A stretch of DNA of 64,000 nucleotides from Moniliophthora roreri (Eukaryota > Basidiomycota > Agaricomycetes > Agaricales > Marasmiaceae). The DNA lies in assembly GCA_001466705.2 (NCBI GenBank), contig LATX02000211.1, positions 2,074,363 through 2,138,362 on the forward strand, in the 5' to 3' direction. The notes beneath the pieces were generated by a model that did no database searches, was not told the origin of the DNA, and was given only the letters and a program-made list of their open reading frames with translations. This document shows, in pieces, positions 1 to 11,459 of the stretch. The first letter of the stretch is position 1. Each line of letters begins with the position of its first letter. A program made the position numbers and the translations under genes.

Positions 1-2284
1 TCGATCCTCTGGGCTTTTCTTTTCACGAGAATGTCGTTCGAGACTACGGCGGTGTTATAAAGTTGAAAACTCTGTTTGGGGTGAGTCGTGCGACGCTTCA
101 CCATCGTACTTTTTGCTTAATAGTATTGTGCACTAGGGTGACCAACTGTACGTGACGGACCCACGAGCACTCAATCACGTTGTCATGAACGATGGCGATA
201 TCTTCGATATTTCACCGTTGGTCAAATCCGTTTATTTTGCGTTAGCCTCCTGACTTATTTTCTCGCAGAATGTCGGTCGCGTAAGTGAAGACATTAATGC
301 CTGAAATCCATGGTCACACCTCTCTCTAGTTTGAACTTGACACTTTTTGGGAAAGGGCTTAGTGGTGTCACCGGTACGTTATTGATGCTCGTTACTCATA
401 TGTTATATGTTACCATTGCTGAACAGGATCACATCACAAGAAGCAGAGGAAGATTCTCAACCCCATTTTTTCGGCCAATTATTTGAAAGGGCTCGTTCCT
501 CTGTTCCACGAAGTCGGACTCGAAGTAAGCTTGCAATATACCTGTATCGGAGTCTACATACTGACCTTCCGGACTTTTAGCTACAGGAAATGCTCACCTC
601 TCGTATCGGCGAAAAGCAGGGAGCTACAGTTGATGTCCTCAAGCTCATCTCCTGCGCATCTTTAGAGCTAATTACTCGTGGTGCTTTGGGTCATTCATTC
701 GGTAATCTCGAGGCTGATGCGCCTTTCCGACACGCAGCCAAGAGCTTGATGTAGGGTAATGCTGCTCTTTTTATACCTGTGCTAAGTGAGCTTCATTTCT
801 GTAGGCCAACCCTCTCTGACGTTCGCGTCGGCATTCCTCTTCTCCCGAATCTCAGAAAGCTTGGCACTCCTGCTGTCCAACGTTGGCTCGTCGAGCGTAT
901 ACCTTCCGCACCCGTTCAGTCCATTAAGAACATTATCGACACCTTTCAAGACACCGCATACATGATGTACGATGGTCACGCCAGGAAATTGCGGAGTGGC
1001 GTAGCCAACGAGGAGAAGAATATGATGTCTTTGCTATGTGAGTGTATTCCTGCAAGCCCAGTACCAAAACTGACGAAAAGTCACAGTCGAGGCGAATGCG
1101 CGAGCGGCTGAGAATGAGAGATTGTCGCAGGAAGAGGTCATGGGCCTCATGTCGTACGTATACAACATTGAGGCTAGTTGCACCTTGCTCATTCTGCCTC
1201 TCTAGGCTCGTTACTTTCGCTGGTCTTGATTCGGTAGGAAGCTCCTCCCAATCAGCGATGGGTGTCTAATTACTTAAGCTTCGCAGACTTCTGGAGCTAT
1301 CAGCCGGATCATTCACATGCTTTCGGGAAACCCGGAAATGCAAGAGCGCCTTCGTCGCGAAATCATTGACTCTGGTGTTACTCAAAACATGTCCACCACC
1401 GGTGACCTTAACAATTTACCTTTCCTTGATGCAATCGTCAAGGAAACCCTTCGCTTGTGAGTCTCTTGACTAAACATTCATTCTCGCCATAGTGAAGTAC
1501 TTATTCTGCTGCAGGTTCCCTCCTCTTATCACCGTAGACAGAATGTATGTCATCTCCGTCTATCAACCTTCACCTTTGGATTTACCTCAGACGAATTAGA
1601 GCTGTTAAGGACACCGTGCTCCCACTGTTAAAGCCCATTCAGCTCGAAGACGGTACCATGGCCGAGAGTCTTCCCATCAAGAAAGGCACACCTTTGTGGA
1701 TTGGTATCGCTATGGCTAACCGTAGTCCGGAGGTGTGGGGTCCCGACGCAACGGAATTCAAACCTGAACGTTGGCTCGACGCAGCGAATCCTGTCGCAGA
1801 TAAGGATGCAAGACTGCCTGGTGCTTGGTCTTCTATGTAAGTCTCGCAATGGCTTTGGATAGGAGTACCGCCGCTTATAACGAAACGACGCAGTATGACT
1901 TTCCTTGGAGGCCCAAGAACATGCATGTGAGTATCCTTTGTGCTTTCGGCTTCTCATATAGCTGACATACTTTTGCAGAGGTTATCGGTTCGCGTTGCTG
2001 TGAGTAATATTTCCTGTCTACCGAGCTCAGTTAATCTGACTTCATTCCGCGGCGGTCTACAGAGAAATCAGTGCGTTTGATTTTCAAATGATGTAGTTTA
2101 GGTGGTGTATTGATCATTTTTCACAGAGGTTATCATTTCCGGACTGATTGAGAAGTTCCATTTTGAACCTTCGTCGGAAAGGATCAACTGGCGTCTGGAT
2201 GCTATTAGCGGTCCACATGTTGAAGGCGAATCTGATGTAGGACCGCGTATGCCGTTGAAAGTTTCCTTCATCGGCACGAAGTAA
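1..2284 (+). CDS. Cytochrome P450 monooxygenase, 3' part (5' end outside window)
   Basis: Heme-thiolate monooxygenase of the basidiomycete microsomal type. Such enzymes oxidise small lipophilic substrates using electrons from a P450 reductase; the substrate cannot be told from sequence. The reading frame is spliced from about twelve short exons. Visible landmarks in order: an N-terminal segment DPLGFSFHENVVRDYGG (from base 3); HHKKQRKILNPIFS (C-helix, about 435-480); an I-helix oxygen-binding motif FAGLDS joined over an intron to TSGAISRIIHML (about 1215-1325); the K-helix KETLR carrying ExxR (about 1440); FKPERW, the PERF motif (about 1760); and the heme loop FLGGPRTC (1900-1925), spliced to IGYRFAL so that the Cys ligand fits FxxGxRxC. 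The last exon starts at 2129 and stops at TAA 2282-2284. No lesion is seen in the covered part. The CYP family is not assigned. The membrane anchor and start lie upstream of the window. Confidence 0.93.
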
Positions 2285-2939
2285 TTGGGTTCCTGGGCTC
2301 TTTGACATCGTAGCATCCTACTACTGTACATGTAATGATAATTTGAACAGAATGTAAAAGGTCCTTTTTCCCTGCAGTTGATTTATACATGTCCTATGTA
2401 AGATCTAGAGTGACCGACTATCCATAGGTTTGGCAAAATTTCACATGCACGCGGGTTGTCTTAGCCGACGCTATGTTGCGACCACCATCTTTCCTCGCTC
2501 CTTTTATTCTCAAACTGTGCCTCAATCTGGTCAAACACAGGGCCATGGCCAAGCCATAGCGCCCATAATGTCGATGTCAAAAGTTGACGTTGCCTCGAGG
2601 CCGGCGCCAAGGACCTCAAGCTCCTTCCCTGTGTCCACCACCCGCCGAACTCTGGCCAAACCTGACTCTTTGGTGTCCACGAGTCACTGAACATGTCGGT
2701 TTCAGAGCCAGTGCGTTTAAATTTGCTACGACTCACTTAACTGTTCTCTAGTACTGACTGCAACAATAGGCTGCTACGGTTAATAGGTCTGGTGTAGATG
2801 TGAGAGGAGCCTGTACTTGAAGACGGCCAATGCTCATGCAAAAGACACACTTTTCAGGTTCCTCTACCTCGGCCGCCTATCGAGTTTCAGTCAGAAACTT
2901 CAATGGAAAATCGACTAGTATGCTTTTTTCTCAGGTGAA
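2285..2939. other. Intergenic, P450 to DUF6535 copy A
   Basis: No convincing gene. The open frames on both strands here lack splice continuity and family signatures. The stretch presumably holds the P450 3' UTR and the copy A promoter. Unlike copies B-D, no TATA-like TATAAA motif is seen just upstream of the copy A start. Confidence 0.5.
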
Positions 2940-5900
2940 ATGAATGCTTTTCATACTGACTCGTTTCAGGATGACTTCCAGGAGGAAAACCCGACCATAG
3001 ATGAGAATGGGTCTTCGCTTGATCAATCTTGGGACGTGGTCTATAAGGAGGTGGCTAAGTATGATGAGGACATGGTCCAGAATTGGAGAGATGATATTGA
3101 TACACTGCTAGTCTTCGTGCGTCGCTCTGCTTTTCATCCTGCGCTGATGTCCTGTCTAACAAGACCATAGGCCGGTCTCTTTTCCGCTGTCGTAACAGCT
3201 TTCGCGATAGAGTCATATCAATGGCTTGATGTAGACCCAGCAGACACTACAGTCGTACTCCTCACCCAAATGATTGCATTGCAGTTCAACGGATCGCAAA
3301 CGCTCTCCCCTGAGGTTCCGCAATTCGAACCAGACGCATCTGCCATCCGAATCAACTGCTTCTGGTTTCTTAGCCTTGTTTTCAGCCTCATATCCAGTCT
3401 CTTTGCCTTGCTTTGCAAGCAATGGATTCGAGAGCACAAACGCGATACACCAACAAGAACACCAGGTGAAGCACTGGCCCTTCGTCAACTCCGTCGGGAA
3501 AGCCTTGAGAAGTGGGGTATTCCGTCGTTCATCTCGGCGCTACCCATTCTTCTCGAGCTTGCTCTTTTTTTCTTCTTTATCGGCGTTTTGGACCTCCTAT
3601 GGAATCGACACCATTTGGTCTTCGCGTTGACCTTTGCCGCAGTCATGCTTAGTGTGGGGCTGTACGTCGTCACAACGCTCCTTCCAACAGTAACTGCACC
3701 TTGGGACCAGACATTGAAAATTCTCGAAGGCCGCTTTGACGAGCTATCATACCAATTCACATGCCCATACAAGTCCCCGCAAGCATGGTTGGTATATCAT
3801 CTCTTCGGCAAAGTGGTCCGTACGCTCCTCAAATTTTCATTCATCAATGATTATGCCGAAAAACATGCGTGGACGTCATGGGTTCACATAAAGTCTCCGG
3901 TAACTGATTGGTCCTCACTTGACCTCCAGGTAGTCAGACAATTCGACCAAACCCTCTCTCTCGCATTTTCTCCGGACGATTTTCGTTTAAGAGTGTATGA
4001 GCTGCGCGCTATGCAATGGGCCGTCACCATGTTTCGCGATAGCCCGTTCATGTTGCCTCATCTCCGGAATATCCTGAAAACGATGCCTCCTTCCCTTTCT
4101 ATGTCTGCCGTCCTTAGCGAGTGGGCAGCCGCAGCATGGTTGGGGGTCTTGCAGTTGGACGTAGAACTCGTTCTCAGAACACCAGACGTTTCATCACGGC
4201 AGACACCTTTGTTTACGTGGCTCCCTGCTCCGACTATCAGGGAACCTATACTCCACGATCCGGAGGGGATCAGGTTACTCTTCTGCCATCAGTACTGGAT
4301 AACGATGGCAAATAGAAGCGACCTGTATCTCTACATGGATAAGCTCCTCGAGTCAATCGAGCAGGCGCATTCTCAACAGTACACAGGCCTCCGTTTCATC
4401 ATTCCATTTGCTATGGTCGACGTGCTGTGGACGCACGATGATATGAATATTCAGCGACAGAGTCTGCAACTCTTGCAGCTCTTTGAAGAGTCTTGGAGAC
4501 CTCGCGAAGGGGATGATCGGTCGAGACACGACGAGGAGCGCTTAGCTTTTGTCGCTTCCCTCACTCGGCATCTCGAGCGCACGAATATTCCTTCAGCACT
4601 GTTGAGGAGCAGACGTGGGCGGGCCTTCATCGAATTTATTGACAATGAACTCAAGGACCCTCAGTGTGCATTGTTCGGGAAGATTGAAGTTTATATGACC
4701 TGGCCTCGAGCGATAAAAAGGGCGAAAGAAGCGGGGTGCTTACCATCCAACTATGGTGAATCGGATTATCTACCGGATCTAGATTCCATTCAATATCCTC
4801 TCGATATCGTACCAGACTTGGAGCTCAGCGAGGAGAGACTGTATATCGTTATTTCGAACGAGATGGGAAAAGCTGGTCCACCTGAAGGAGAACTCGTTCG
4901 TGATCCGCAGGACTCTGCTCTGCACATGCTCAACATCGACGGGCAAGTGGTCTCGAATGCACCGGAGAACGACGGTATCGACCCACTGGGCAACACAATA
5001 CCAGATCATTCGGGTCTTAACATTGACGTCGGGAATGATACTCGAGGAAGCGATGAGAGATATGACACACAAGTTACTGGCGATCAAGATGGCGACGGAG
5101 TGAGCGCAAATGCATGGCCTCAAGGTACTGCAGGATCACAAGTAGGAGGATTGCCTTCTCACCACTTTGTCTCGCTTCCTACACACGTTCCCTCGGGTTC
5201 TGTACCCAATAATACATGGCTTCAACATATCACAGGCGTGCAAGGAGGAGGCTTATCTGCCGGCTACTATGTACCACTCCCAATGCATGTTCCATCTGGT
5301 TCTGTACCCAATCCACCACAACCAGACAACACTGGACGACCTCTCGATACCGAACAGAATGTCGAAGTCGATGAGGAAAGTTTACCTTCGCACTACGTTG
5401 TGCCGCTTCCTATACATATTCCCTCGAATTCCATCGCGGGAATACAAAGAGGTTTACCTTCTGGCTACTACGTGCCGCTTTCCATGCACGCTCCTTCGGG
5501 TCTTGTACCCAATCCACCGCAGCCAGGCCGTACCGCACGCCCTGTCGATACCCAACAGAATGTCGGTGCCAGCGAGGAAGGTCTACCTTCGCACTACTCT
5601 GTGCCGCTTCGTATACATGTTCCCTCGGGTTCTGTACCCATTAATGTGTGGCCTCAGCACATCGCAGGAGTACAAGGAGGAGGATTGTCTACCGGCTACT
5701 ATGTACCACTTCCTATGCACATCTCTTCGGGTTCTGTACCCAATCCAACGCAGCCAGCCCCAACCGCACACCCCGTCGATACCGAATTGGACGTCGAGGC
5801 CAACGAAGAGACCAACAAAGAGGTAGAAGTCAATGCACAACTCAGTGGCCAACCATCGCAGCCAGACAACACCGGACAACCTGCCGACACCGAACACGAT

Positions 5901-6080
5901 GTTGAAGTCAACGAGGAAAGTTTACCTTCATACTACCTCGTGCTACATCCTATACACGCTCCCTCGGATTCCGTCGCAGGAATACAAGGAGGTTTGCCTT
6001 CTGGCTACTACGTTCCGGTTCCCGTGCATGCTCCTTCGGGTTCTATACCCAATCCACCGCAGCCAGGCAACACTGGATAA
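2940..6080 (+). CDS. DUF6535 membrane protein, copy A, with C-terminal tandem repeats; ends at a premature stop
   Basis: Two exons, 2940-3116 and 3171-6080, joined over a 54-bp GT-AG intron after DDIDTLLVF, give about 1028 residues. The N-terminal half is the DUF6535 domain: a charged lead (KEVAKYDEDMVQNWRDDID) followed by four hydrophobic spans near residues 60-80 (AGLFSAVVTAFAIESYQWL), 120-145, 172-200 and 205-228. The next ~380 residues match copies B-D (VYELRAMQWAVTMFRDSP, GLRFIIPFAMVDVLW). The function of DUF6535 is unknown; membrane location is inferred from the spans. Only copy A carries a long repeat tail, from about residue 690. The frame stops at TAA 6078-6080 inside a repeat where sister units have CAA or CGA, then stays open to 6386. 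The ATG at 2940 is the first in frame after an upstream stop; an earlier non-coding exon is possible. Confidence 0.85.
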
Positions 6081-6252
6081 CCTGTCGATACTGAACAGAA
6101 TGCCGAAGTCGACGAGGAAGGTTCACCTTCCGGCTACTTTGTACCGCTTCCCATGCATGTTCTCTCGGATTGTGCACCTAATCCAACGCAGCCAGCCCCA
6201 GCCGCACGTCCTGTCGATACTGAACCGAACGTCGAAGTCAACGAAGAAGCAC
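5151..6252 (+). repeat. Tandem coding repeat in DUF6535 copy A
   Basis: A Pro/Ser/Val-rich unit of the form SxxYxVPLPxHxPSGSVPN repeats with spacers (PPQPxxTxxPVDTEQNVEV). Units alternate in length, about 77, 67, ~110, 67 residues and a final partial unit: long ones contain a WxQHIxGVQGGG bridge, short ones an xAGIQxG bridge. This long-short-long-short order implies that pairs of units were copied together. The last partial unit lies beyond the premature stop at 6080. The region is probably disordered and extracellular or cytosolic; its topology is not determined. Confidence 0.88.
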
Positions 6253-6386
6253 AAGTCAATACACAACTCATTTCTCCCAGTGGTCAATGGGCGATACCAA
6301 TACCATCTTCATACATGTCCAATTTGACCAATGTACATGAACAGAACCGAGTCGAGTTTGAGACGACACGCAATGTGGCTGCTTGA
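6081..6386 (+). pseudogene. In-frame tail of copy A cut off by the nonsense codon
   Basis: After TAA 6078-6080 the same frame continues for 101 sense codons to TGA at 6384-6386. It holds one more repeat unit (SPSGYFVPLPMHVLSD) and a non-repeat end (NRVEFETTRNVAA). An open frame of this length that matches the repeat argues that the stop is recent. Without it the protein would be about 1130 residues. Confidence 0.75.
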
Positions 6387-6639
6387 CTGAGCAGAATGCA
6401 GTACAAAGCTGATCAAGACGGAGAGCTTGTTCACTCACGTTGAACTGCAGGGAACGAGGAAATATGACGTGACGGCCGCTTCGTTTCCTGTAGACAGTAT
6501 AGCATTTATTTGAAGTGTAATTCAGCCATGTACAGAGCCCTTTGTTGCTTTATGTATTATGTATGCTACTTGTAACCAGAGTTTATCTTCACAGAGAATA
6601 AGATCTATACTCGTTTCGAGTGCACCCCAAAGGCAGCAT

Positions 6640-7060
6640 AGTGTTCACTCGAATAGACAGGCCTGATTTCGGGCGTCTTAAAACCACAGCGGCATTTTCC
6701 AGCGTGCGGGCTGTCACCATCATGCATCAGATTTCGAAAGTATAAGGAGCCCTCTCTCAAACTGCTTCGTCCACCAGATCCTTGCGATGTCTTCTGGGGA
6801 CCTGGTACGCTGATTGCTGCTATGCCAGGTACAAAACATACTGAGCGCTTTTTCGCTGTCAGGCCGCGAGTCATTCTTCATCTCCTCGTTCGAGCATCAC
6901 TGGGAGATCGCGAAGCGAGGTGTGTTTCGACTGATTCCATTGGGAATACCTGTAGTGCTCATTACTACTAGGAATGCATGGATCCTTCTCAAGTACGAAG
7001 CAACACCATCTGAGTCTGTTTGAATGAAGACTCTTAGCCAGCCATACAGATTCCCCTGCC
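6640..7060. repeat. Conserved block upstream of DUF6535 copy B
   Basis: This ~0.4-kb block recurs before copies C (about 11040-11330) and D (about 14450-14800). All three hold a core reading ATGTCTTCTGG, then GTA (6787, 11085, 14580), and a plus-strand frame with residues like HTE, RVIL, ASLGHREARC, LLLG and KQHHPF. That frame is open in C (11105-11317) and D (14605-14793) and broken by a 1-nt deletion in B. It may be an old short gene or exon that was duplicated with each copy, or conserved promoter DNA. Confidence 0.5.
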
Positions 7061-7102
7061 GCCTTCGGAAGCTAGTTCAGTTCGAGAAAATGGGGTCCGA
7101 GA

Positions 7103-7109
7103 TATAAAT
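7103..7109 (+). promoter_or_regulatory. TATA box of DUF6535 copy B
   Basis: TATAAAT lies 54 bp before the ATG at 7157. The same GATATAAA context precedes copy C (11399) and copy D (14871), which supports this start choice. Confidence 0.55.
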
Positions 7110-7156
7110 TTCTTTGCGCTTCAACTGACACTGATGCTGACTATGATCTTCAGCCT

Positions 7157-9332
7157 ATGAATGTCCGAGAAGCCGCCCCGTCCCCACCCAAGTTGACAGA
7201 GAATGCTGAGGAAGACGAGAAACGAGAATTGGCAGAGTTGTTCTTGCAAGAGGTTGCTTGGCGCGATGTACGAAACATCATCCTTTTCATTTCAAGTGCG
7301 GGCACTGAGCGCCATGTCTACTAGCCTTACATCCCAGACCCCTACATCAAACCGATAGAGCTGACAGAAAACGTAGATGAAGGAAAGAAACCGACACGAA
7401 CAGAGTCATGGGAGAGGATGTTGAAGGAGGTTTCCAGGCATGACGAAGATATGGTCAAGGGTTGGCGAGATGACATTGACACCCTCCTAGTTTTCGTACG
7501 TTCATTTCTTCTCGGTCTCACCATCTAATACTAACACATATCCAGGCCGGTCTTTTCTCTGCTGTCGTCACAGCATTCGCAATTGAATCATACCAGTGGC
7601 TAGACAAAGATCCCGCTGACACTACAGTCGCACTCCTCACCCAGTTAATCTCAGTGCAGATCAACGGCTCACAAACCACTACTTCCTTCGAGCCCACGCA
7701 ATTCAAACCAGATGCATCGTCGATCCGTATCAACATCTTTTGGTTCCTCAGTCTCATCCTCAGCCTCGCATCAGCACTTTTCGGCCTGCTGTGCAAGCAG
7801 TGGGTACGGGAACACCAGCGAGATACGACAACTCGGACATCAGGAGAAGCTCTGGCACTGCGTCAGCTTCGCCGAGACAGCTTTGAGAAGTGGGGTGTAT
7901 CGTCGTTCCTGTCGGCGTTGCCAATACTCCTCGAAGTCGCTCCTCTATTTTTCTTCGTCGGTGTCTTGGATTTGCTGTGGAACCGACATCCTGTTCCATT
8001 TGCCATCTGCTTCGTTGCAGTCTCGCTCAGTGTGGGATTATATTTCCTCACCACGCTGTTACCCACCCTGACAGCTCCGAGGGATCAAATGGATGACATT
8101 AGAAATGAACATTTCAATCGGCTTTCATACCAATTCATCTGCCCATACAAATCACCTCAGGCGTGGTTGGTATACCGGCTCTCGAGTGCACTTCTACGTC
8201 CTCTGCTCAGGATTCCAGCTATCAACAACTTCCTCTGTGAAAAAGCTCAACGCTTTTGGGGTCACATTAAGTCGCCGGCTCCGGATTAGTCTTCTTTTGA
8301 CCTCTCGGTAGTCAGGCAGTTTGACCAGTATGTCCCGCTACCATACATCGGAAGGCCTTTCGGTCTGAACGTATATGAGCTGCGCGCTTTTGAATGGGCA
8401 GTCACGATGTTCCGTGATAGCCCTTCAATGATCCCTCATCTTCAAAATGTCTTGGAAACAATACCTCCTTCCGTGGCGGCCTCTGCTGTCTTGGACAGGT
8501 GGGATCATACGATGTGGAAAACTGTCTCGATGCACGATGTCGAGCGTGTCCTCAGGTATTCAGATCTATTCAGCTTTGTTTCACCCAACCCAACCATCCC
8601 ACATCCTGTCCTTCAACACCCCGAGGGGATCAGCTTGTTGTTCCATCACCAGTACTGGGCGAAGATGGCTACACCACCCTTACTACATCACTTCCTCGAC
8701 ATGCTTTTGGATTCAATGAAGCACGCAGATCTACAACGTTCTACTGGCCTCCGTTTCGTCTTCTGACTACTTTGCACCGATTCCCGAACCTTGGCAGAAT
8801 GATCCGCCTACGTTACCTGACCTAGATCATGTCCGATACTCTATCGAGACCAAACAAGATGTGCAGGTTGATTACAATCAGGTATTGGATGTCCTTACGT
8901 CGAATGGGGTGGGAGATGCTTTTGGAGTTGGTCCGTCAGAGGGAGTTCCCATTCAACACCCTCAGAACTTCAGTGCTCATAACGTCGATATCAATGTCAA
9001 TGCTTTGCTAGGGACTCGCAGTGTTGACAATATGATCCGAGTTCATGGATTTGAAGTGAATGGTACGGGACGGCCAACGGGCAATCAAGAAAACTTCAAT
9101 GCAGGTGGCGATGGCAGTCGTATTCACCAGGACAACACGCAGGGTGATACCATGAAGGGTCTTGATTCAGCCAAGCAGATAAATACCGGTATGCTTGGGG
9201 ATTCGACTGGAGAATTGAGCGATATTACCGGTGATAGCTACAGTCTTCGCAGGTGACCCCCTCCATTCTTTGCTATGGGAAACAGACTGACGCCATAATT
9301 CCAGTCTTGGGCGACACATGTCCAATACTTAG
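7157..9332 (+). pseudogene. DUF6535 copy B, broken by a nonsense codon and a deletion
   Basis: Same exon plan as copy D: exons 7157-7267, 7325-7495, 7546-9252 and 9305-9332 with GT-AG introns of 50-57 bp. The first three exons give the charged N-terminus (MNVREAAPSPPKLTEN) and the four-span DUF6535 domain. Two lesions follow. TAG at 8287-8289 replaces the Trp codon of the PDWSS motif found in C and D, a single G-to-A change. At about 8760 the frame jumps from GLRFV to DYFAPIPEPW, dropping roughly 350 bp that C and D retain, and it leaves the downstream part in another frame. The tail (VRYSIETKQDVQVD to SYSLRR) is otherwise well preserved, so the decay is recent. A truncated protein of the membrane domain could still be made. 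Confidence 0.85.
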
Positions 9333-9695
9333 AACAGTCGAGAACGTACCGAACTGGGACTATCAATGAATACTAAATCGCACATTTTGCTCTCATTGTG
9401 AGCCACAATCGAGAAGTATCAGCGTTTCGTTTGTACCATTGCCCCGAGTAGATCAGAAACTAATATACTTTGGACTTTTAACTTCTCCTACAAGTTCAAA
9501 CTGGCCGCGTACCCATCATAACGACAGAACGCAGCAAGGCCTTGTACATCCTGCCAGCCCTACAAATTTGGTAGTATCACGAACAAAGATACGCGAGTTG
9601 TTACATTCCAGTGAAGTGCAGAGTGCAATAAATGGTACATGAATACATAAACCAGAAAAATATACACCTCATCTCATTTCAGTATCCACACCGTG
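9333..9695. other. Convergent intergenic region, copy B to 2OG oxygenase
   Basis: Lies between two converging 3' ends. It must hold both 3' UTRs. No gene, repeat or element is recognised. Confidence 0.5.
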
Positions 9696-10959
9696 TTAGA
9701 CATACGTCGCATTAAGCCTCATGTCGATGTAATCTTGCGCGGTGATGGGTTCGTACTTTTTCGGCTTGTCGGGACCCCAGCAGCCAGGAAGGCAGTCGAT
9801 GACGGTCTTCGTGTCGGCTATAATGAACTGTGAACTTTGAATCAGTTACTTTCTTTTTGGACAGGCTTCACACTCACGTATGGAATCGAGAACCTCGCGC
9901 GTACCACATCGGGATCGCCATCTTTCCGAGGTGGTGCTCTGACGCGATGTAAAGTCGACTTTAGGGTGTCTGTCCGAGCGTCAATAAGTTGTTCTGCGCA
10001 GATAAGAGTTTCCGTCTACCGTTAGACCATCTCATGAGGAAGTCACCGATATTGAAGACAGCAGCACCGGGTATGGGAGGTACAGGAATGAATACGCCTG
10101 GTGTATTAGGTGATTCCACTTCTAATCCTCCAACGTCGTCTTGAAATAACATCGTACAAGTGCAAAAGTCCTGCGGCCTAATTAGGATGCGTTCATTGTG
10201 TAATTATAAGAACGTACTTACTGTATGAGTCCCAATCCTACCCTTCTCACCACTCTCAAATACCTGCATAGGCACTTCTGGATAATACAGTAGCCTCAAC
10301 TGGTTGTCTGCATCATTGTGGTATTCATCGAAAAAGTTCTTGTTTAACCCTATTCCGATCGCTAGCGCTGGTAAGAGCCTCTCGATCTGGAATTTTTGGC
10401 ACGTCCAATAATAATCCATTGCGTGTTCTTTGAATCCCGGAAGATCTTCTTCTGGTAGCCAAACGTTCTGCAGACGGCGATTGTTTCCTATATCGAATGA
10501 TTCCTTGAAGTCGAGAAATTTTCCGGTTCGAACGGAGACGAGTTTCTTGGGGTCCCAAACTTGTTCTAGGCCGACTCCACTGTAACCACGATGTTTCCAT
10601 CCTTCGGGAGGGTGAGGTGCTTTCTGCTTGGTCTCTATCGGCAGCGCAAAGAATTTGGCAGACTATATTGGACACTCAGTCAGATGCGGGAATTCTGATT
10701 GCTGCTAGCAAACGCACCCATTCAAACATCCCATCCACCTTTTCCTGCGGTATACCAGTATTAATCAGGTATGCAAAACCAACGTCTCTGCATGCTTCAA
10801 GGAAGGTTTGACCGATTCCACGAGCTTCCTGGAATCTATCTGTGTTACGGGGATCCAAAGGCTTGCTTTCTGTGCAGATACCTCTGATGTTCCGTCGCCG
10901 AAATGTGCAAAATCAATAACAGGAATAGAACTAGTGGAGTGTGGCAGAATTCCTGGCAT
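9696..10959 (-). CDS. 2-oxoglutarate/Fe(II)-dependent dioxygenase (isopenicillin N synthase-like)
   Basis: Cytosolic oxygenase that uses 2-oxoglutarate and O2 to hydroxylate, desaturate or cyclise a small molecule; the substrate is unknown. The N-terminal DIOX_N part reads SIPVIDF, then GFAYLINTGIPQEKV. The catalytic part has HTDFCTCTMLFQDDVGGLEV, formed across the 51-bp intron 10171-10221 and giving the HxD iron ligands; the distal His in TLHRVR; and the 2OG-binding Arg in RFSIPY. It ends at KYEPITAQDYIDMRLNATYV, with the stop at 9696-9698. Five or six exons. The ATG at 10957-10959 is chosen because the longer frame upstream has no ATG. One joint is odd: FGDGTSE to PLDPRNTDRF is restored only by removing 20 bp (about 10868-10887) that begin GT and end AG, too short for a normal intron. 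This could be a frameshift. All catalytic residues are present. Confidence 0.88.
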
Positions 10960-11398
10960 TTGCAAATGCAGATTGTTTCGACCCGTCAAGGGGCAATTGA
11001 GAGGAGCACCTGATCATTTAGGCGCTTTAGACGCGTCGGAAATCCTCTTTCACTGCAAACTACTTTCTCCAACAGATCCCCGTGATGTCTTCTGGTGATC
11101 TGGTATGCTAGTTACTGTTGTATCGGGGACAGAACATACTGAGCGCACTGTTAGGCTGCGAGTCATTCTTTGTCTCTCTGTGCAAGCATCGCTGGGACAT
11201 CGAGAAGCCAGGTGTGTTTCGACTGATGCTATTAGAAATACTTGTAGTGCTCAATTACTTCTAGGAATGCGCAGATGCCACCCAAGTACGAAGCAACATC
11301 ATCATCCTTTCGAATGAAGGTCCTTAGAACACCAACTCCATACAGATTCCACTGCCGCCTTCAGAAACTGATTCGGTTCGAGAACACAAGGTTTAAGA
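10960..11398. promoter_or_regulatory. Divergent promoter region, 2OG oxygenase and DUF6535 copy C
   Basis: The oxygenase (minus) and copy C (plus) start head to head from this 0.45-kb stretch. It contains the copy C version of the conserved upstream block (about 11040-11330), including an open 70-codon frame at 11105-11317 homologous to 14605-14793. Confidence 0.45.
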
Positions 11399-11405
11399 TA
11401 TAAAC
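11399..11405 (+). promoter_or_regulatory. TATA box of DUF6535 copy C
   Basis: TATAAAC in the same context as the boxes of copies B and D, 55 bp before the codon that aligns with their ATG. In copy C that codon is GTG (11460). Confidence 0.45.
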
Positions 11406-11459
11406 TTCTCTACTTGAATACTGGCACTGACACTCAGGGCTGTCCATTAACTTTAGTCT

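Noticed and set aside
2461..2736. 91-codon minus-strand frame and overlapping plus-strand frame after the P450
   Set aside because: No family features, no splice continuity, and opposite overlapping frames of similar length.
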